Shown here: positions 35,743-44,972 of the stretch, one piece after another
Numbering within the stretch: position 1 is the first letter of the stretch
Layout: every line of letters starts with the position of its first letter
From: Saprospiraceae bacterium
GTDB taxonomy: Bacteria; Bacteroidota; Bacteroidia; Chitinophagales; Saprospiraceae
Assembly: GCA_016715245.1 (NCBI GenBank)
Contig: JADKAS010000020.1
Coordinates: 24,849 to 88,848, forward strand
Direction of reading: 5' to 3'
Length of the DNA: 64,000 nt
The notes under the pieces: generated by a model
The model's input: the letters and a program-made list of their open reading frames with translations, nothing else
Database searches by the model: none
What the model was told of the DNA's origin: nothing
Position numbers and translations under genes: made by a program

Positions 35743-36954
35743 ATGCTGAGGATAACCCTAAATTCTTTATTTATTTTATTGTTTAGTTTGCAAATGTTTT
35801 CACAAACATTTAAGTTGGATTCTACCCAAACGTATGGAAAAAAAACCCTTAAGTTTGAAGAAGCCAATATCGTTTCTTCCTATTATCACCAGAATGGTAT
35901 TCACTCGGCCATAACAGGAGGAATAGGAACTGAAAAACTTACGGACTTTGCCAATGTTATTGACTTCAAACTCTCCTACAATAATGGGAAGGGTAAAAAA
36001 TATCGTTTTGGAGGAGATATAGGCATTGATTATTATACTTCGGCGTCGTCAGATAAGATTGATACAAGAGTTTCTTCCGCTTCTTCATCTGATGTGAGAG
36101 TGTACCCTTCCATCAATTACAGTGTGGAAAATGAAAAAACGAGTTTTGTCATGGGGGGCAATCTGGCTTTTTCCAATGAGTATGACTATACTTCCATTGG
36201 AGGAGGACTTAATTTGACCAAAACCTCCCTAAACAAAAATACGGAATTTGGAGCCAGGGCCAATATTTTTTTGGATACCTACCGTCAGATTGTACCCACT
36301 GAGTTTCGGGCCAATCTTCCTTCAGGACAAAGAGGGAAAGGAGAAATCGGTAATGCAGCCAGAAATACTTTCGATCTTTCGCTGACGTTGTCACAAGTAC
36401 TTACGAGAAAATTTCAAATGGCATTAACACTTGACCTGTCGTATCAGAATGGTTTGCTAAGTACGCCTTTTCACAGAGTATATATGAATGATGGTTCTTT
36501 ATTGAGGGAGACATTGCCCGACAGAAGATTCAAAGTTCCTGTCGGGCTCAGGGCCAATTATTTTGTCGGTGAAAAAATGATCATCCGGTCATTTTACAGA
36601 TATTATCAGGATGATTGGGGCATGAAGGCGCATACCCTTCAGGTTGAACTGCCGTATAAAATATCTCCTTTTTATTCTCTTAGCCCGTTTTACAGATTTC
36701 ACAAACAGTCAGCTATCGATTATTTTGCACCGAAGGACGAAGGTATCATGGGGTCCCAATTTTTTAGTTCCGATTATGATTTATCAGGTTTTGACAGTCA
36801 TTTTTATGGACTGGGCATTCGATATACCCCCTTTAAGATTATCGCCAATTTGTTTGCCATCAGTCAGTTGGAGCTGAGAGGAGGATTGTATAACAGGAGT
36901 GACGGACTGAATGCAGGCATGGTATCATTGCATTTGCAGTGCAAAGGTTTTTAA
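35743..36954 (+). CDS. DUF3570 outer-membrane beta-barrel protein
   Basis: A 403-residue protein with signal peptide MLRITLNSLFILLFSLQMFSQ and alternating hydrophobic strands typical of an outer-membrane barrel (RIGGDIGIDYYTSASS-like, TLSQVLTRKFQMALTLDLSY, PLSPFYRFHKQSAIDYF; short forms only). It matches the DUF3570 pattern, including an early IHSAITGGIGTEKLTDFANV and the late SDYDLSGFDSHFYGLGIRY. It follows DUF4266 by 20 bases. The ApbE-DUF4266-DUF3570 set suggests a flavin-linked cell-envelope redox or thiol function, unproven. Confidence 0.85.
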   Translation: MLRITLNSLFILLFSLQMFSQTFKLDSTQTYGKKTLKFEEANIVSSYYHQNGIHSAITGGIGTEKLTDFANVIDFKLSYNNGKGKKYRFGGDIGIDYYTSASSDKIDTRVSSASSSDVRVYPSINYSVENEKTSFVMGGNLAFSNEYDYTSIGGGLNLTKTSLNKNTEFGARANIFLDTYRQIVPTEFRANLPSGQRGKGEIGNAARNTFDLSLTLSQVLTRKFQMALTLDLSYQNGLLSTPFHRVYMNDGSLLRETLPDRRFKVPVGLRANYFVGEKMIIRSFYRYYQDDWGMKAHTLQVELPYKISPFYSLSPFYRFHKQSAIDYFAPKDEGIMGSQFFSSDYDLSGFDSHFYGLGIRYTPFKIIANLFAISQLELRGGLYNRSDGLNAGMVSLHLQCKGF

Positions 36955-37065
36955 AGCATGCGCAGAAAAGAATGGGTATAGTCTTTTTATACATAATTCT
37001 GCCATTGATTTTACAACATTATGTTTAATTTTCTTTTATTTTTACAACATCAAAACAAAAACCAT

Positions 37066-37821
37066 ATGGCATTAGTACATGAAATGGAAAATCAGGGAAA
37101 TTTTTTATTCAGATACAGAAGTTATTTGCCCTTACTTCTTTTTCCACCTGCATTCTGGGTAATGGCGTACAATCAAAAATTGCATCCGGATTGGTTTTCC
37201 ACTTCACAGGTCACTACTTTGGAAATATTTGCCATAGCCATATGTTTTGTTGGACTATTGATCAGGGTGCTGACTATCGGGTATACTCCGGCCAATACCT
37301 CAGGAAGAAACACGGCTCAAGGTCAGGTAGCAGATACCATCAACAAAACCGGCATATACAGTATGGTCAGACATCCATTATATGTAGGCAATTTTTTTAT
37401 GTGGCTGGGAATTGCCATTTTACCTGGCGAGCTTTGGTTTGTGTTGACCTTTGTACTGATTTATTGGCTGTATTACGAAAGGATTATGTTTGCAGAAGAA
37501 CAATTCCTTATCCGTAAATTCGGAGATGCTTACACCCAATGGTCAAAAAGTACACCTGCTTTTGTACCGAAACTATCTTCATGGAAAAGTCCTACTATTT
37601 CATTCAGCTGGAAAAAAGTATTAAAAAAAGAAAAAAATGGTCTTTTTGCCATCTTTCTGATTGTGTTGATTTTTGATATCTGGCTCAACTATCTGACGAC
37701 TTCCACATGGACCAGCAATAAACCAATTCTTATTTATCTTGCTATTGGTACGGCTATCCTGTATTTTATTTTAAAGTTTGTCAAATCAGGAACTAAATGG
37801 CTTGATGAAGAGGGTAGGTAG
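37066..37821 (+). CDS. Isoprenylcysteine/phospholipid methyltransferase-like membrane protein
   Basis: A 251-residue integral membrane protein. The methyltransferase signature is the Bacteroidota-type GIYSMVRHPLYVGNFFMWLG near 100-119, with YERIMFAEEQFLIRKFGDAY after it, as in ICMT, NnrU-like and PEMT families. Six or more membrane helices are visible. The substrate is unknown; bacterial members methylate lipids or unknown thiols. I prefer ATG 37066 over 37021; the choice is not firm. It ends the long plus-strand block that began at 26009. Confidence 0.82.
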   Translation: MALVHEMENQGNFLFRYRSYLPLLLFPPAFWVMAYNQKLHPDWFSTSQVTTLEIFAIAICFVGLLIRVLTIGYTPANTSGRNTAQGQVADTINKTGIYSMVRHPLYVGNFFMWLGIAILPGELWFVLTFVLIYWLYYERIMFAEEQFLIRKFGDAYTQWSKSTPAFVPKLSSWKSPTISFSWKKVLKKEKNGLFAIFLIVLIFDIWLNYLTTSTWTSNKPILIYLAIGTAILYFILKFVKSGTKWLDEEGR

Positions 37822-37853
37822 GGAAGTTGCCCCATCTTTTATGTTCAAAAATT

Positions 37854-38813
37854 TCAGAAATACAAGGGTCGGAATTTGAATTCACCTTTTTGATTATATT
37901 CCAGTGTTGGTGCCGGAAATTTAAACATATTTGCGATAGTCAAAAGGCTTCTTACATATGGGTTTTTAATTTTCATTCTGGCTATATCGATATCGATAGA
38001 AAGAAAAAATTGCCTGTATCTGGTTATTTCCGGATATTGTGGCAGGTTGTCTTCCTTATCGGTCATCCCACCGCCACTATATCCTACGGACAGACAAAGC
38101 CAGGATGGAATACTCTTAATACCGGTAATTCTGCTGATCGAAGCTGAAGCCCATTGTGTACGTCCGTTATAATCGAGGAAAAAACTTTTCAGGTGCGTAT
38201 CACCCAATAGTTTCGGGTTGTATTGCCGGTAATCTGAGGGCCAATAAGAATGTTTTAACCTGACAATTTGTTCATCCCAAATGGCTTCCTGTGCAGAAAA
38301 TAGTACAGCTCCTGATGTGTTTGCCAAAACATCTCCCCACGAAAAACCATATCCTTCATTTAATCCGTCCCATATATCAATGGGTAATTGCAGAAAAAAT
38401 CCCATACTTCCGCCATACATAAGTGCCTTTTTTTTGGAGAAACCCGCCCAACGCATAGCATGATAAGCTAACTGACTTTCACGATAGGCTGAAAAAGAGT
38501 GCCCGAATTTATCCATTTGAAGCCATTGCTGATTATCGTTATAAAAGTGAAATGGAGTGCTGGCTTTATCGCGATACCAGATATACTCCATAAATACGAT
38601 CATGCCGGTATATGCCGTAATCATACCACCCACAGAAATGTTAGCACGGCTTTGTATCAAACTATCAGGGTAAATATATCCATAAGGCCCGTTTGTTGTT
38701 GTAGATGCTGAATACTGTGCTTGTACCGGGAGCATAAAAAAGAAAATAAAGCCTATAAGGATGGAACTGCGAAGTAAATACTTGTTAACGCCAACTAAAC
38801 TCATTAATTTCAT
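37854..38813 (-). CDS. DUF2279 exported protein
   Basis: A 319-residue protein with an N-terminal hydrophobic signal (LIGFIFFFMLPVQAQYSAS). The body has MDKFGHSFSAYRESQLAYHA and DIWDGLNEGYGFSWGDVLAN, marks of DUF2279 (predicted periplasmic or outer-membrane protein). The repeated Asp-His-Ser pattern DKFGHS resembles membrane lipid phosphatase-like neighbours, but no activity is known. It is monocistronic, converges on the methyltransferase gene, and is divergent from the bestrophin gene. Confidence 0.85.
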   Translation of the reverse strand: MKLMSLVGVNKYLLRSSILIGFIFFFMLPVQAQYSASTTTNGPYGYIYPDSLIQSRANISVGGMITAYTGMIVFMEYIWYRDKASTPFHFYNDNQQWLQMDKFGHSFSAYRESQLAYHAMRWAGFSKKKALMYGGSMGFFLQLPIDIWDGLNEGYGFSWGDVLANTSGAVLFSAQEAIWDEQIVRLKHSYWPSDYRQYNPKLLGDTHLKSFFLDYNGRTQWASASISRITGIKSIPSWLCLSVGYSGGGMTDKEDNLPQYPEITRYRQFFLSIDIDIARMKIKNPYVRSLLTIANMFKFPAPTLEYNQKGEFKFRPLYF

Positions 38814-39157
38814 CGTAAGGGTTTGAATTTTTCTTTTTATCTTTTAAATATGTTGTTTTGAAAATATACATAAAGGTTCGGGTTATTTGCCAATTTTAAA
38901 GTGATATACATCAACACGGTATATGATATGGAATGTACAGTATTATTAAAAAACTGTCTTTTTTTTAACCTTTATAAAAACATTTTTGGGCAATGAGCTA
39001 TCTTAATTCCCAAACAATACTATTTATTTGAATGATGATAATCTGGTTGGATCTTTTGGACACCAAAAAGGTGAAGAAATATTCTCAAGAAGTACTTTTT
39101 CTCACTTTCAACTAAAATTGCCTACATTAGTGCTTTTAAATTTTTACAGATTATTTT
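38814..39157. other. 344-bp divergent intergenic region
   Basis: Lies between the DUF2279 gene (minus) and the bestrophin gene (plus) and must hold both promoters. It contains T- and A-rich blocks and a possible regulatory stretch around GTGATATACATCAACAC (about 38901-38917). I see no certain -33/-7 pair, stem-loop or gene. A 69-codon frame at 39028-39237 looks like chance. Confidence 0.5.
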
Positions 39158-40144
39158 ATGTTTATAGGCAAAAAAATAACACTGGCGTATATATGGTTCT
39201 TTGGAAAAAGAAACATCATAATAACGACTATATTTAGCTCTGCGGTTGTAGTATTGTATCATTTTTTGAACTTCAAATGGATAGCCATTCCATTTTTACC
39301 TGTTTCCACTATCGGTATTGCGGTGGCATTTTACGTTGGATTCAAAAACAACCAGGCATATGACAGACTTTGGGAGGCGCGACGTCTTTGGGGCGGTTTT
39401 ACCAACGTCAGTAGAACCCTGACCGCTTCTTTTATTTCACTGGTGAAAGACAAGGAGACGCAAAAAACATTTCTCACCCGCCACATTGTTTACCTGAATA
39501 TTGTGCGTTTACAACTCAGAAAAACGATTCCCTGGGCGACCAACAATGAAGGATATCACCGCCAGGTGATTTCTGAGGCGGAAGAAATAAAGGAATTCGA
39601 TCTTGCCATTGAGGAATTATTTAATCGTTTTAATAAAAAAGACATTTTTGAAAAAATCAAACATAAAGGAAATATCGCCAATCAAGCACTGCGATACCAA
39701 TTTGAGATTGTCACAAAGTTAAAAAAAGACAAACTACTTGATGAATACGAACACAGTGATATTACCAAATTATTGGGAGAACTCTACAACCTGCAAGGCG
39801 GTTGCGAGCGCATCAAAACAACACCTTTGTTCAGGCAGTACAGTTTGTTTTCCAGAATTTTTGTCCATTTGTTTATTTTTTTATTGCCATTTGCCTTACT
39901 GAATGAAATGAGTAAATTCAGCACTTATGGTGTTTGGTTGGTGATTCCTTTTTCAACCTTGATTTCCTGGGTTTTTATGACGATGGAACAAATTGGTGAA
40001 TCCAGTGAAAACCCTTTTGACAATGGAACCAGTGATACACCTATGTCCACCATATGTCGCAATATTGAAATTGACATTCTGGAATTGCTTGATGAAACTG
40101 ACCTTCCGCCCAAAATTGAACCATATAATTTTAATTTATTATAG
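39158..40144 (+). CDS. Bestrophin/UPF0187-family anion channel
   Basis: A 328-residue inner-membrane protein of the bestrophin-like family (YneE). The hallmark is ASFYVGFKNNQAYDRLWEARRLWGG (read in pieces: VAFYVGFKNNQAYDRLWEAR, near 56-75), followed by TNVSRTLTASFISLV. Four membrane helices, two near the N-terminus and two near 225-265, enclose a cytoplasmic helical domain. Bacterial homologues form pentameric ion channels; some eukaryotic bestrophins carry bicarbonate. A beta carbonic anhydrase gene follows 104 bases later on the same strand, which makes bicarbonate a reasonable guess here. Confidence 0.9.
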   Translation: MFIGKKITLAYIWFFGKRNIIITTIFSSAVVVLYHFLNFKWIAIPFLPVSTIGIAVAFYVGFKNNQAYDRLWEARRLWGGFTNVSRTLTASFISLVKDKETQKTFLTRHIVYLNIVRLQLRKTIPWATNNEGYHRQVISEAEEIKEFDLAIEELFNRFNKKDIFEKIKHKGNIANQALRYQFEIVTKLKKDKLLDEYEHSDITKLLGELYNLQGGCERIKTTPLFRQYSLFSRIFVHLFIFLLPFALLNEMSKFSTYGVWLVIPFSTLISWVFMTMEQIGESSENPFDNGTSDTPMSTICRNIEIDILELLDETDLPPKIEPYNFNLL

Positions 40145-40248
40145 CAAAAGAGAATCAGGGTTTAAGGAAAAAATCTATAAGCTTAAAAACCATCGTTAGG
40201 AAGTAAGAATTCGAAAAACTCATTATTAAAAATTTAAAAGCAGATACC

Positions 40249-40875
40249 ATGAATTTTGAACAAATATTTGAAAACAACAAAAAGTGGATAGCAGAAAAGA
40301 CAACACAAAACCCGGCTTATTTTGAAGAGTTGTCCAAGAATCAATCTCCTGAAATACTATATATTGGGTGTGCGGATAGCCGTGTGACGGCTGAAGACCT
40401 TATGGGGGCTCAACCAGGCGAATTATTTGTCCACAGGAATGTCGCAAATATGGTAGTATCTATCGATATGAATGTAATGAGTGTTATCAATTATGCGGTA
40501 GCTCATTTAAAGGTCAAACATATCATAGTTTGCGGACATTATGAATGTGGTGGAGTGAAGGCATCTTTGCAGCAAAAAGATCTAGGCATTTTGAACCCCT
40601 GGCTCAGAAACATAAGGGATGTGTACAGAACCCATCAAACAGAGTTGGATGCTATTACCGACACCCAAAAAAAATTCGACCGATTGGTAGAAAAAAATGT
40701 TGAAGAACAATGTATCAATGTAATCAAAACAGCTGTAGTGCAAAAAGCGTATAAAGAACGCGGACTTACAGTACAAGGTTGGGTTTTTGATATCAGAACA
40801 GGCAAAATCATTGACTTAAAAATTGACTTTCCGAAGATTTTATCCCACATCATGAAAATATATAACCTGGAATAG
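40249..40875 (+). CDS. Beta-class carbonic anhydrase
   Basis: A 208-residue zinc enzyme that interconverts CO2 and bicarbonate. The zinc ligands are in the motifs IGCADSRVTAEDL (Cys42, Asp44, Arg46) and IVCGHYECGGVKA (His98, Cys101), with HRNVANMV between. The length and spacing match the beta class. It starts with ATG at 40249, 104 bases after the bestrophin stop; the pair is likely to be one functional unit for inorganic carbon or pH balance. Confidence 0.95.
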   Translation: MNFEQIFENNKKWIAEKTTQNPAYFEELSKNQSPEILYIGCADSRVTAEDLMGAQPGELFVHRNVANMVVSIDMNVMSVINYAVAHLKVKHIIVCGHYECGGVKASLQQKDLGILNPWLRNIRDVYRTHQTELDAITDTQKKFDRLVEKNVEEQCINVIKTAVVQKAYKERGLTVQGWVFDIRTGKIIDLKIDFPKILSHIMKIYNLE

Positions 40876-41289
40876 TTTTTTAATAATGTAAATGGAGGTT
40901 CCTTTTGAAGCCAATATTTGTATGCATAATGATGGCTATATTAGTATTCTGTTTTACGAATAAAAAAATCTTTTAAGAAAATTTTGTCAATTAAAGAGAT
41001 ATGAAATCATTCTGTAACCGGCATTTTAAAAAGGGTGTCAAAAAACTAAGATCTCAAAAATAGTGAGCGACCTCTTAAAAGAGTTTTCGAAACTACAATT
41101 TTGGATTTGGTTGAGACAGAAGGAGCACCTCTGAATATCGATATTTTGAAACAATGGAGTTAAAATAGCCTGACTTTCAGATGATATTGTAGCTTTTACA
41201 ACTCAAGTTTTAACAGTATAATGTACCTAAAGACACAAACTCACAAAAAATAAAAACCTAATTTTGTTGAATTTTACATTAAATTTTCG
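40876..41289 (+). other. 414-bp stretch with a possible decayed coding fragment
   Basis: No intact gene. A short frame at about 41055-41162 reads like protein (RVFETTILDLVETEGAPLN then IDILKQWS and stop) but lacks a start. It may be a leftover of a lost gene next to the resistance-type group. The rest is AT-rich without clear signals. Confidence 0.3.
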
Positions 41290-42492
41290 ATGGCAGATAA
41301 CATAAAACTTGGGCTTAAAGAAAATTGGAAGCAGTTTGCCATTTTGGTGGTCGTAAACGCTTTTGTTGGCGGAATGATAGGAATGGAAAGGACTATTTTT
41401 CCGCAGTTCGCCGAGTTGGAATTTGGTGTTTCGTCAAAAACGGCCATTCTTTCATTCATTACGGCATTTGGAATTACCAAAGCCATTGCCAACTATTTTA
41501 CAGGAAAACTTGCCAATACGTTCGGTCGCAGAAATTTACTTCTATTTGGCTGGTTTATGGCAATTCCTATACCGTTTATTCTCATTTATGCCTCAAGTTG
41601 GAGTTGGGTGATTTTTGCCAATGTGCTTTTAGGTATTAGTCAGGGATTGACGTGGAGTAGTACTGTAGTTATGAAAATTGACCTTGTTGGCGAAAAAGAC
41701 CGTGGATTTGCCATGGGTTTAAATGAATTTGCAGGATATTTTGCAGTTGGTATAGTTGCCTTCTTGACAGGTTATATAGCCAACACCTACGGAATAACAC
41801 CTTATCCATTTTACATTGGAATTTTCATTTCCATTGTTGGCTTTATCTTAACTGCTTTGTGGGTAAAAGACACAAGTGCTTTTGTTCATAAAGAAAATGC
41901 AACCGACCATACCTCACCACTTGACAATGTGTTTTTAGAAACCACATTTAAAAATAAAACATTAAGTTCGGTAACGCAGGCAGGGCTTGTGAATAATTTG
42001 AATGATGGTATGATTTGGGGTTTACTTCCTATCGTTTTGTTTTCATTAAATTTTAACAATGAAAATATTGGAATAATAACCGCTGTTTATCCAACTGTTT
42101 GGGGTATCGGACAACTTTTTACAGGTAAAATGTCTGACCATTACTCAAAAAAGGCTATGTTGTTTTGGGGAATGCTTTTACAAGGTTTGGCCATTTTACT
42201 CATTCCATTTAGCAGTGATTTTTATGTGTTGACTTCTATTTCATTCATTTTAGGTTTAGGAACGGCATTGGTTTATCCAACGTTTTTATCAACTATTGCA
42301 CAAGCGACAAGTCCGAAACAACGGGCAGAAAGTATGGGTACTTTCCGACTTTGGAGAGATTTAGGTTATGCTTTTGGTGCCGTCATTTCAGGTGTTACGG
42401 CTGACGTATTTGGTATTGAATATGCCATTTTTCTAATTGGTGGATTAACCATTATGTCTTCACTTATCATTAAATTCCGAATGCCGGAATAA
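41290..42492 (+). CDS. Major facilitator superfamily transporter
   Basis: A 400-residue secondary transporter with twelve membrane helices in two halves. The MFS loop between TM2 and TM3 is visible as GKLANTFGRRNLLLFG (near 75-90), and a second-half partner GKMSDHYSKKAMLFWG lies near 278-293. It is probably an exporter: neighbours include ChrA and a beta-lactamase. The substrate cannot be told. The start is ATG at 41290. Confidence 0.9.
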   Translation: MADNIKLGLKENWKQFAILVVVNAFVGGMIGMERTIFPQFAELEFGVSSKTAILSFITAFGITKAIANYFTGKLANTFGRRNLLLFGWFMAIPIPFILIYASSWSWVIFANVLLGISQGLTWSSTVVMKIDLVGEKDRGFAMGLNEFAGYFAVGIVAFLTGYIANTYGITPYPFYIGIFISIVGFILTALWVKDTSAFVHKENATDHTSPLDNVFLETTFKNKTLSSVTQAGLVNNLNDGMIWGLLPIVLFSLNFNNENIGIITAVYPTVWGIGQLFTGKMSDHYSKKAMLFWGMLLQGLAILLIPFSSDFYVLTSISFILGLGTALVYPTFLSTIAQATSPKQRAESMGTFRLWRDLGYAFGAVISGVTADVFGIEYAIFLIGGLTIMSSLIIKFRMPE

Positions 42493-42844
42493 ATTAAGAT
42501 AACCAAAGATTGTATTTAAGATGACGAAGTAAAACAAACCATTTTAGTATACCAATAAATGGCTTAATATAAACTAAGTACCATAACACCAGTATTTAAC
42601 CATTATACGTTTGTCGCGTCCACTTTACATAACTTTTAGTATGCTAATTATTTCCCTACCTTAACAAATACATAGCAAAGACTAAAATAAAACCCTTATT
42701 GGTTACCAATCCGGAAACAAATTGATAAATTTGTACCGGTGAATGTTGATGCAGATTTTGCAGTTAATGGGTAATCAATGCAGAGGAGTATCTTTTATCA
42801 AAAGCCAAAAAGACGACACCTCAACATAAAATTGAAATAGAAAA
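42493..42844 (+). other. 352-bp intergenic region
   Basis: No gene seen. It contains a perfect 13-base palindrome, ATTGGTTACCAAT (42698-42710), which might be a regulator site for the methyltransferase gene that follows, or chance. No promoter pair could be picked. Confidence 0.4.
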
Positions 42845-43474
42845 ATGGAAAATTTTGACCGCAAAAAACATTGGGAAAACATCTATCAGACAAAAGAATT
42901 GAAAGACGTTAGTTGGTTTCAACCGACACCAGAAACTTCACTGTATTTTTTTAAACAATTCAGTGTGCCGGCTATAACAAAAGTTATTGACATTGGCGGC
43001 GGCGACAGTTTTTTAGTTGACCATTTACTCGATTTGGGTTATCAGGACATTTCTGTGCTTGATATTTCAGCTTCTGCCATAAACAGAGCCAAACACAGAC
43101 TTGGAGACAAAGCGAAAAACGTTAAATGGATAGAGGCAGATGTCACCACATTTGTCCCAATAGAAAAATACGACTTTTGGCACGACCGGGCTGCTTTTCA
43201 CTTTTTGACCGACGAACAGGAAATTTCCGACTATGTAGAAACAGCCCGGCAAAATATCAATCCGCAAGGAGTTTTGGTGATCGGCACATTTTCTGACCAG
43301 GGACCCAAAAAATGTAGTGGAATTGAGATCAAACAGTATACGGAAACTACATTGACTCGCCGATTCAATAAATTTTTTGAAAAATCAGAATGTATAACGG
43401 TTGACCACAAGACACCTTTTAACACGATGCAGAACTTTGTGTTTTGTTGTTTTAGAAAACTACAAGTTGGGTAA
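42845..43474 (+). CDS. Class I SAM-dependent methyltransferase
   Basis: A 209-residue Rossmann-fold methyltransferase. Motif I is KVIDIGGGDSFLVDHLLDLG near 45-64, followed by the acidic-strand VLDISASAINRAK and the post-motif DFWHDRAAFHFLTD (near 110-123). The pattern, with HWENIYQTKELKDVSWFQ at the N-terminus, is that of small-molecule methyltransferases of the thiopurine/tellurite TehB-like type, so a detoxifying role fits the ChrA and beta-lactamase neighbours. The substrate is unknown. Confidence 0.9.
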   Translation: MENFDRKKHWENIYQTKELKDVSWFQPTPETSLYFFKQFSVPAITKVIDIGGGDSFLVDHLLDLGYQDISVLDISASAINRAKHRLGDKAKNVKWIEADVTTFVPIEKYDFWHDRAAFHFLTDEQEISDYVETARQNINPQGVLVIGTFSDQGPKKCSGIEIKQYTETTLTRRFNKFFEKSECITVDHKTPFNTMQNFVFCCFRKLQVG

Positions 43475-43476
43475 AA

Positions 43477-43590
43477 ATGAAATTGACTGTTAATACATTT
43501 GTATTGCCATTACTTTTTGCCTGTAATCAAAAGACAGAAAAATCGATGGTTCAAGACGATAGCTGTAAAAGAAGGGAAGCAGAAAAATAA
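43477..43590 (+). pseudogene. Short orphan lipoprotein leader, possible gene remnant
   Basis: A 37-codon frame starting ATG two bases after the methyltransferase stop. It reads MKLTVNTFVLPLLFACNQK, a lipoprotein signal with lipobox, then a polar stretch and stop. Similar leaders begin class D beta-lactamases such as the one at 44973, so it may be a decayed start of such a gene; this is inference. It overlaps the possible upstream extension of chrA in another frame. Confidence 0.3.
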
Positions 43591-43603
43591 AAACGATGGA
43601 ATA

Positions 43604-44734
43604 TTGGGAAATAAAACGGATATAAAAGACATTGCCAAACTTTTCCTCAAACTCGGTATTATTGGTTTTGGAGGTCCTGCTGCTCATATTGCCATGATGC
43701 AGGATGAAGTGGTGACGAAAAGAAAATGGCTGACCGAACAACATTTCCTTGACCTGATAGGTGCGACAAATTTAATTCCCGGACCTAACAGCACCGAAAT
43801 GGCCATCCATATCGGGCACGAAAAAGGAGGGTGGAAAGGTTTAATCGTAGCAGGGCTTTGTTTTATTTTACCGGCTGTTTTAATTACCGGATTTTTTGCC
43901 TGGCTTTACAAAGAATACGGACAACTTCCGGAAGTGCAACCTTTTGTGTATGGAATAAAACCTGCCATCATTGCCATCATTTTGGGAGCCATTTTTCCCC
44001 TGGCAAAAAAATCTCTAAAATCAACAAAATTAATAATTATTGGGTTAGTTGTACTCATCGGGTCGTTTTTCGACATCAACGAAATATATTTGATGTTCGG
44101 GGCAGGTTTTTTTGCTTTGTTTTTAGCTTATTTCAGCATCTATAAACAAAACTACCTAAATAGCCTTATGCCATTTACCCTAATACAAATTACAAATATC
44201 ACTTTTCTTTCTGCGACCAACACAAGTCTGTTTTGGATTTTTTTAAAAATTGGTGCCATTTTATACGGAAGTGGTTATGTTTTGTTTGCATTTCTTGACA
44301 CAGAACTAGTTTCAACAGGACTATTGACGAGACTACAGTTAATGGATGCTATTGCCGTAGGACAATTTACGCCCGGACCTGTTTTTTCTGCGGTAACATT
44401 TATCGGTTATCAAATCAATGGTTTGACAGGCGCTATCATTTCGACAATCGCCATATTTTTGCCTTCATTTCTTTTTGTAGCACTGCTCATTCCTGTAGTA
44501 AAAATAATGCGGAGCTCAACATTGTTTTCTTCATTTCTTGACGCAGTGAATGTGGCTTCAGTGGCCATCATTGTGGCTGTTTGTTTTGACATGGGAAAAG
44601 AAACGATTATGGATTGGCGGACCATTTTTATAGCTGTTTTAAGTATAATAATAACCTTTGGATACAAAAAATTGAACAGTGCTTTTGTTGTCCTGGGTGG
44701 GTCAGTAATTGGTTTTTTGCTGACTTTTTTATGA
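43604..44734 (+). CDS. chrA: Chromate transporter ChrA, two-domain form
   Basis: A 376-residue inner-membrane chromate efflux protein with two CHR domains. The first repeat shows LFLKLGIIGFGGPAAHIAMM, with LIGATNLIPGPNSTEMAIHIG (given in part) near 50-70. The second shows FLKIGAILYGSGYVLFAF and DAIAVGQFTPGPVFSAVTFI. The frame is open from 43499 but with a poor N-terminus. I place the start at TTG 43604 (MGNKTDIKDIAKLF), giving the usual length. The first in-frame ATG would cut into the first CHR domain. The TTG start is a judgement. Confidence 0.88.
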   Translation: MGNKTDIKDIAKLFLKLGIIGFGGPAAHIAMMQDEVVTKRKWLTEQHFLDLIGATNLIPGPNSTEMAIHIGHEKGGWKGLIVAGLCFILPAVLITGFFAWLYKEYGQLPEVQPFVYGIKPAIIAIILGAIFPLAKKSLKSTKLIIIGLVVLIGSFFDINEIYLMFGAGFFALFLAYFSIYKQNYLNSLMPFTLIQITNITFLSATNTSLFWIFLKIGAILYGSGYVLFAFLDTELVSTGLLTRLQLMDAIAVGQFTPGPVFSAVTFIGYQINGLTGAIISTIAIFLPSFLFVALLIPVVKIMRSSTLFSSFLDAVNVASVAIIVAVCFDMGKETIMDWRTIFIAVLSIIITFGYKKLNSAFVVLGGSVIGFLLTFL

Positions 44735-44972
44735 CGAAAAATCGATGTTCAGGAGTTGCCTGAAAAAGCTTTATCAAACTTTTTTTCTTAAAATCATCCC
44801 GGGTCCATGATCCAGTTCAAAAATATAACTTAAGGTAACCTAACCTGATTTCTATCTTTTTACCATAAAAGTGGCTTAAATGGTAACTACGAGAATGATT
44901 TTTAGCTACTTTTGAAATAAAAATAGTAGTTTTTCCGGTTTTGAGGGTAGATTTTCCTTTTAAAGCAACTAT

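Noticed and set aside
39028..39237. 69-codon frame ahead of the bestrophin gene
   Set aside because: It overlaps the bestrophin start by 80 bases, starts poorly and has chance-like composition.
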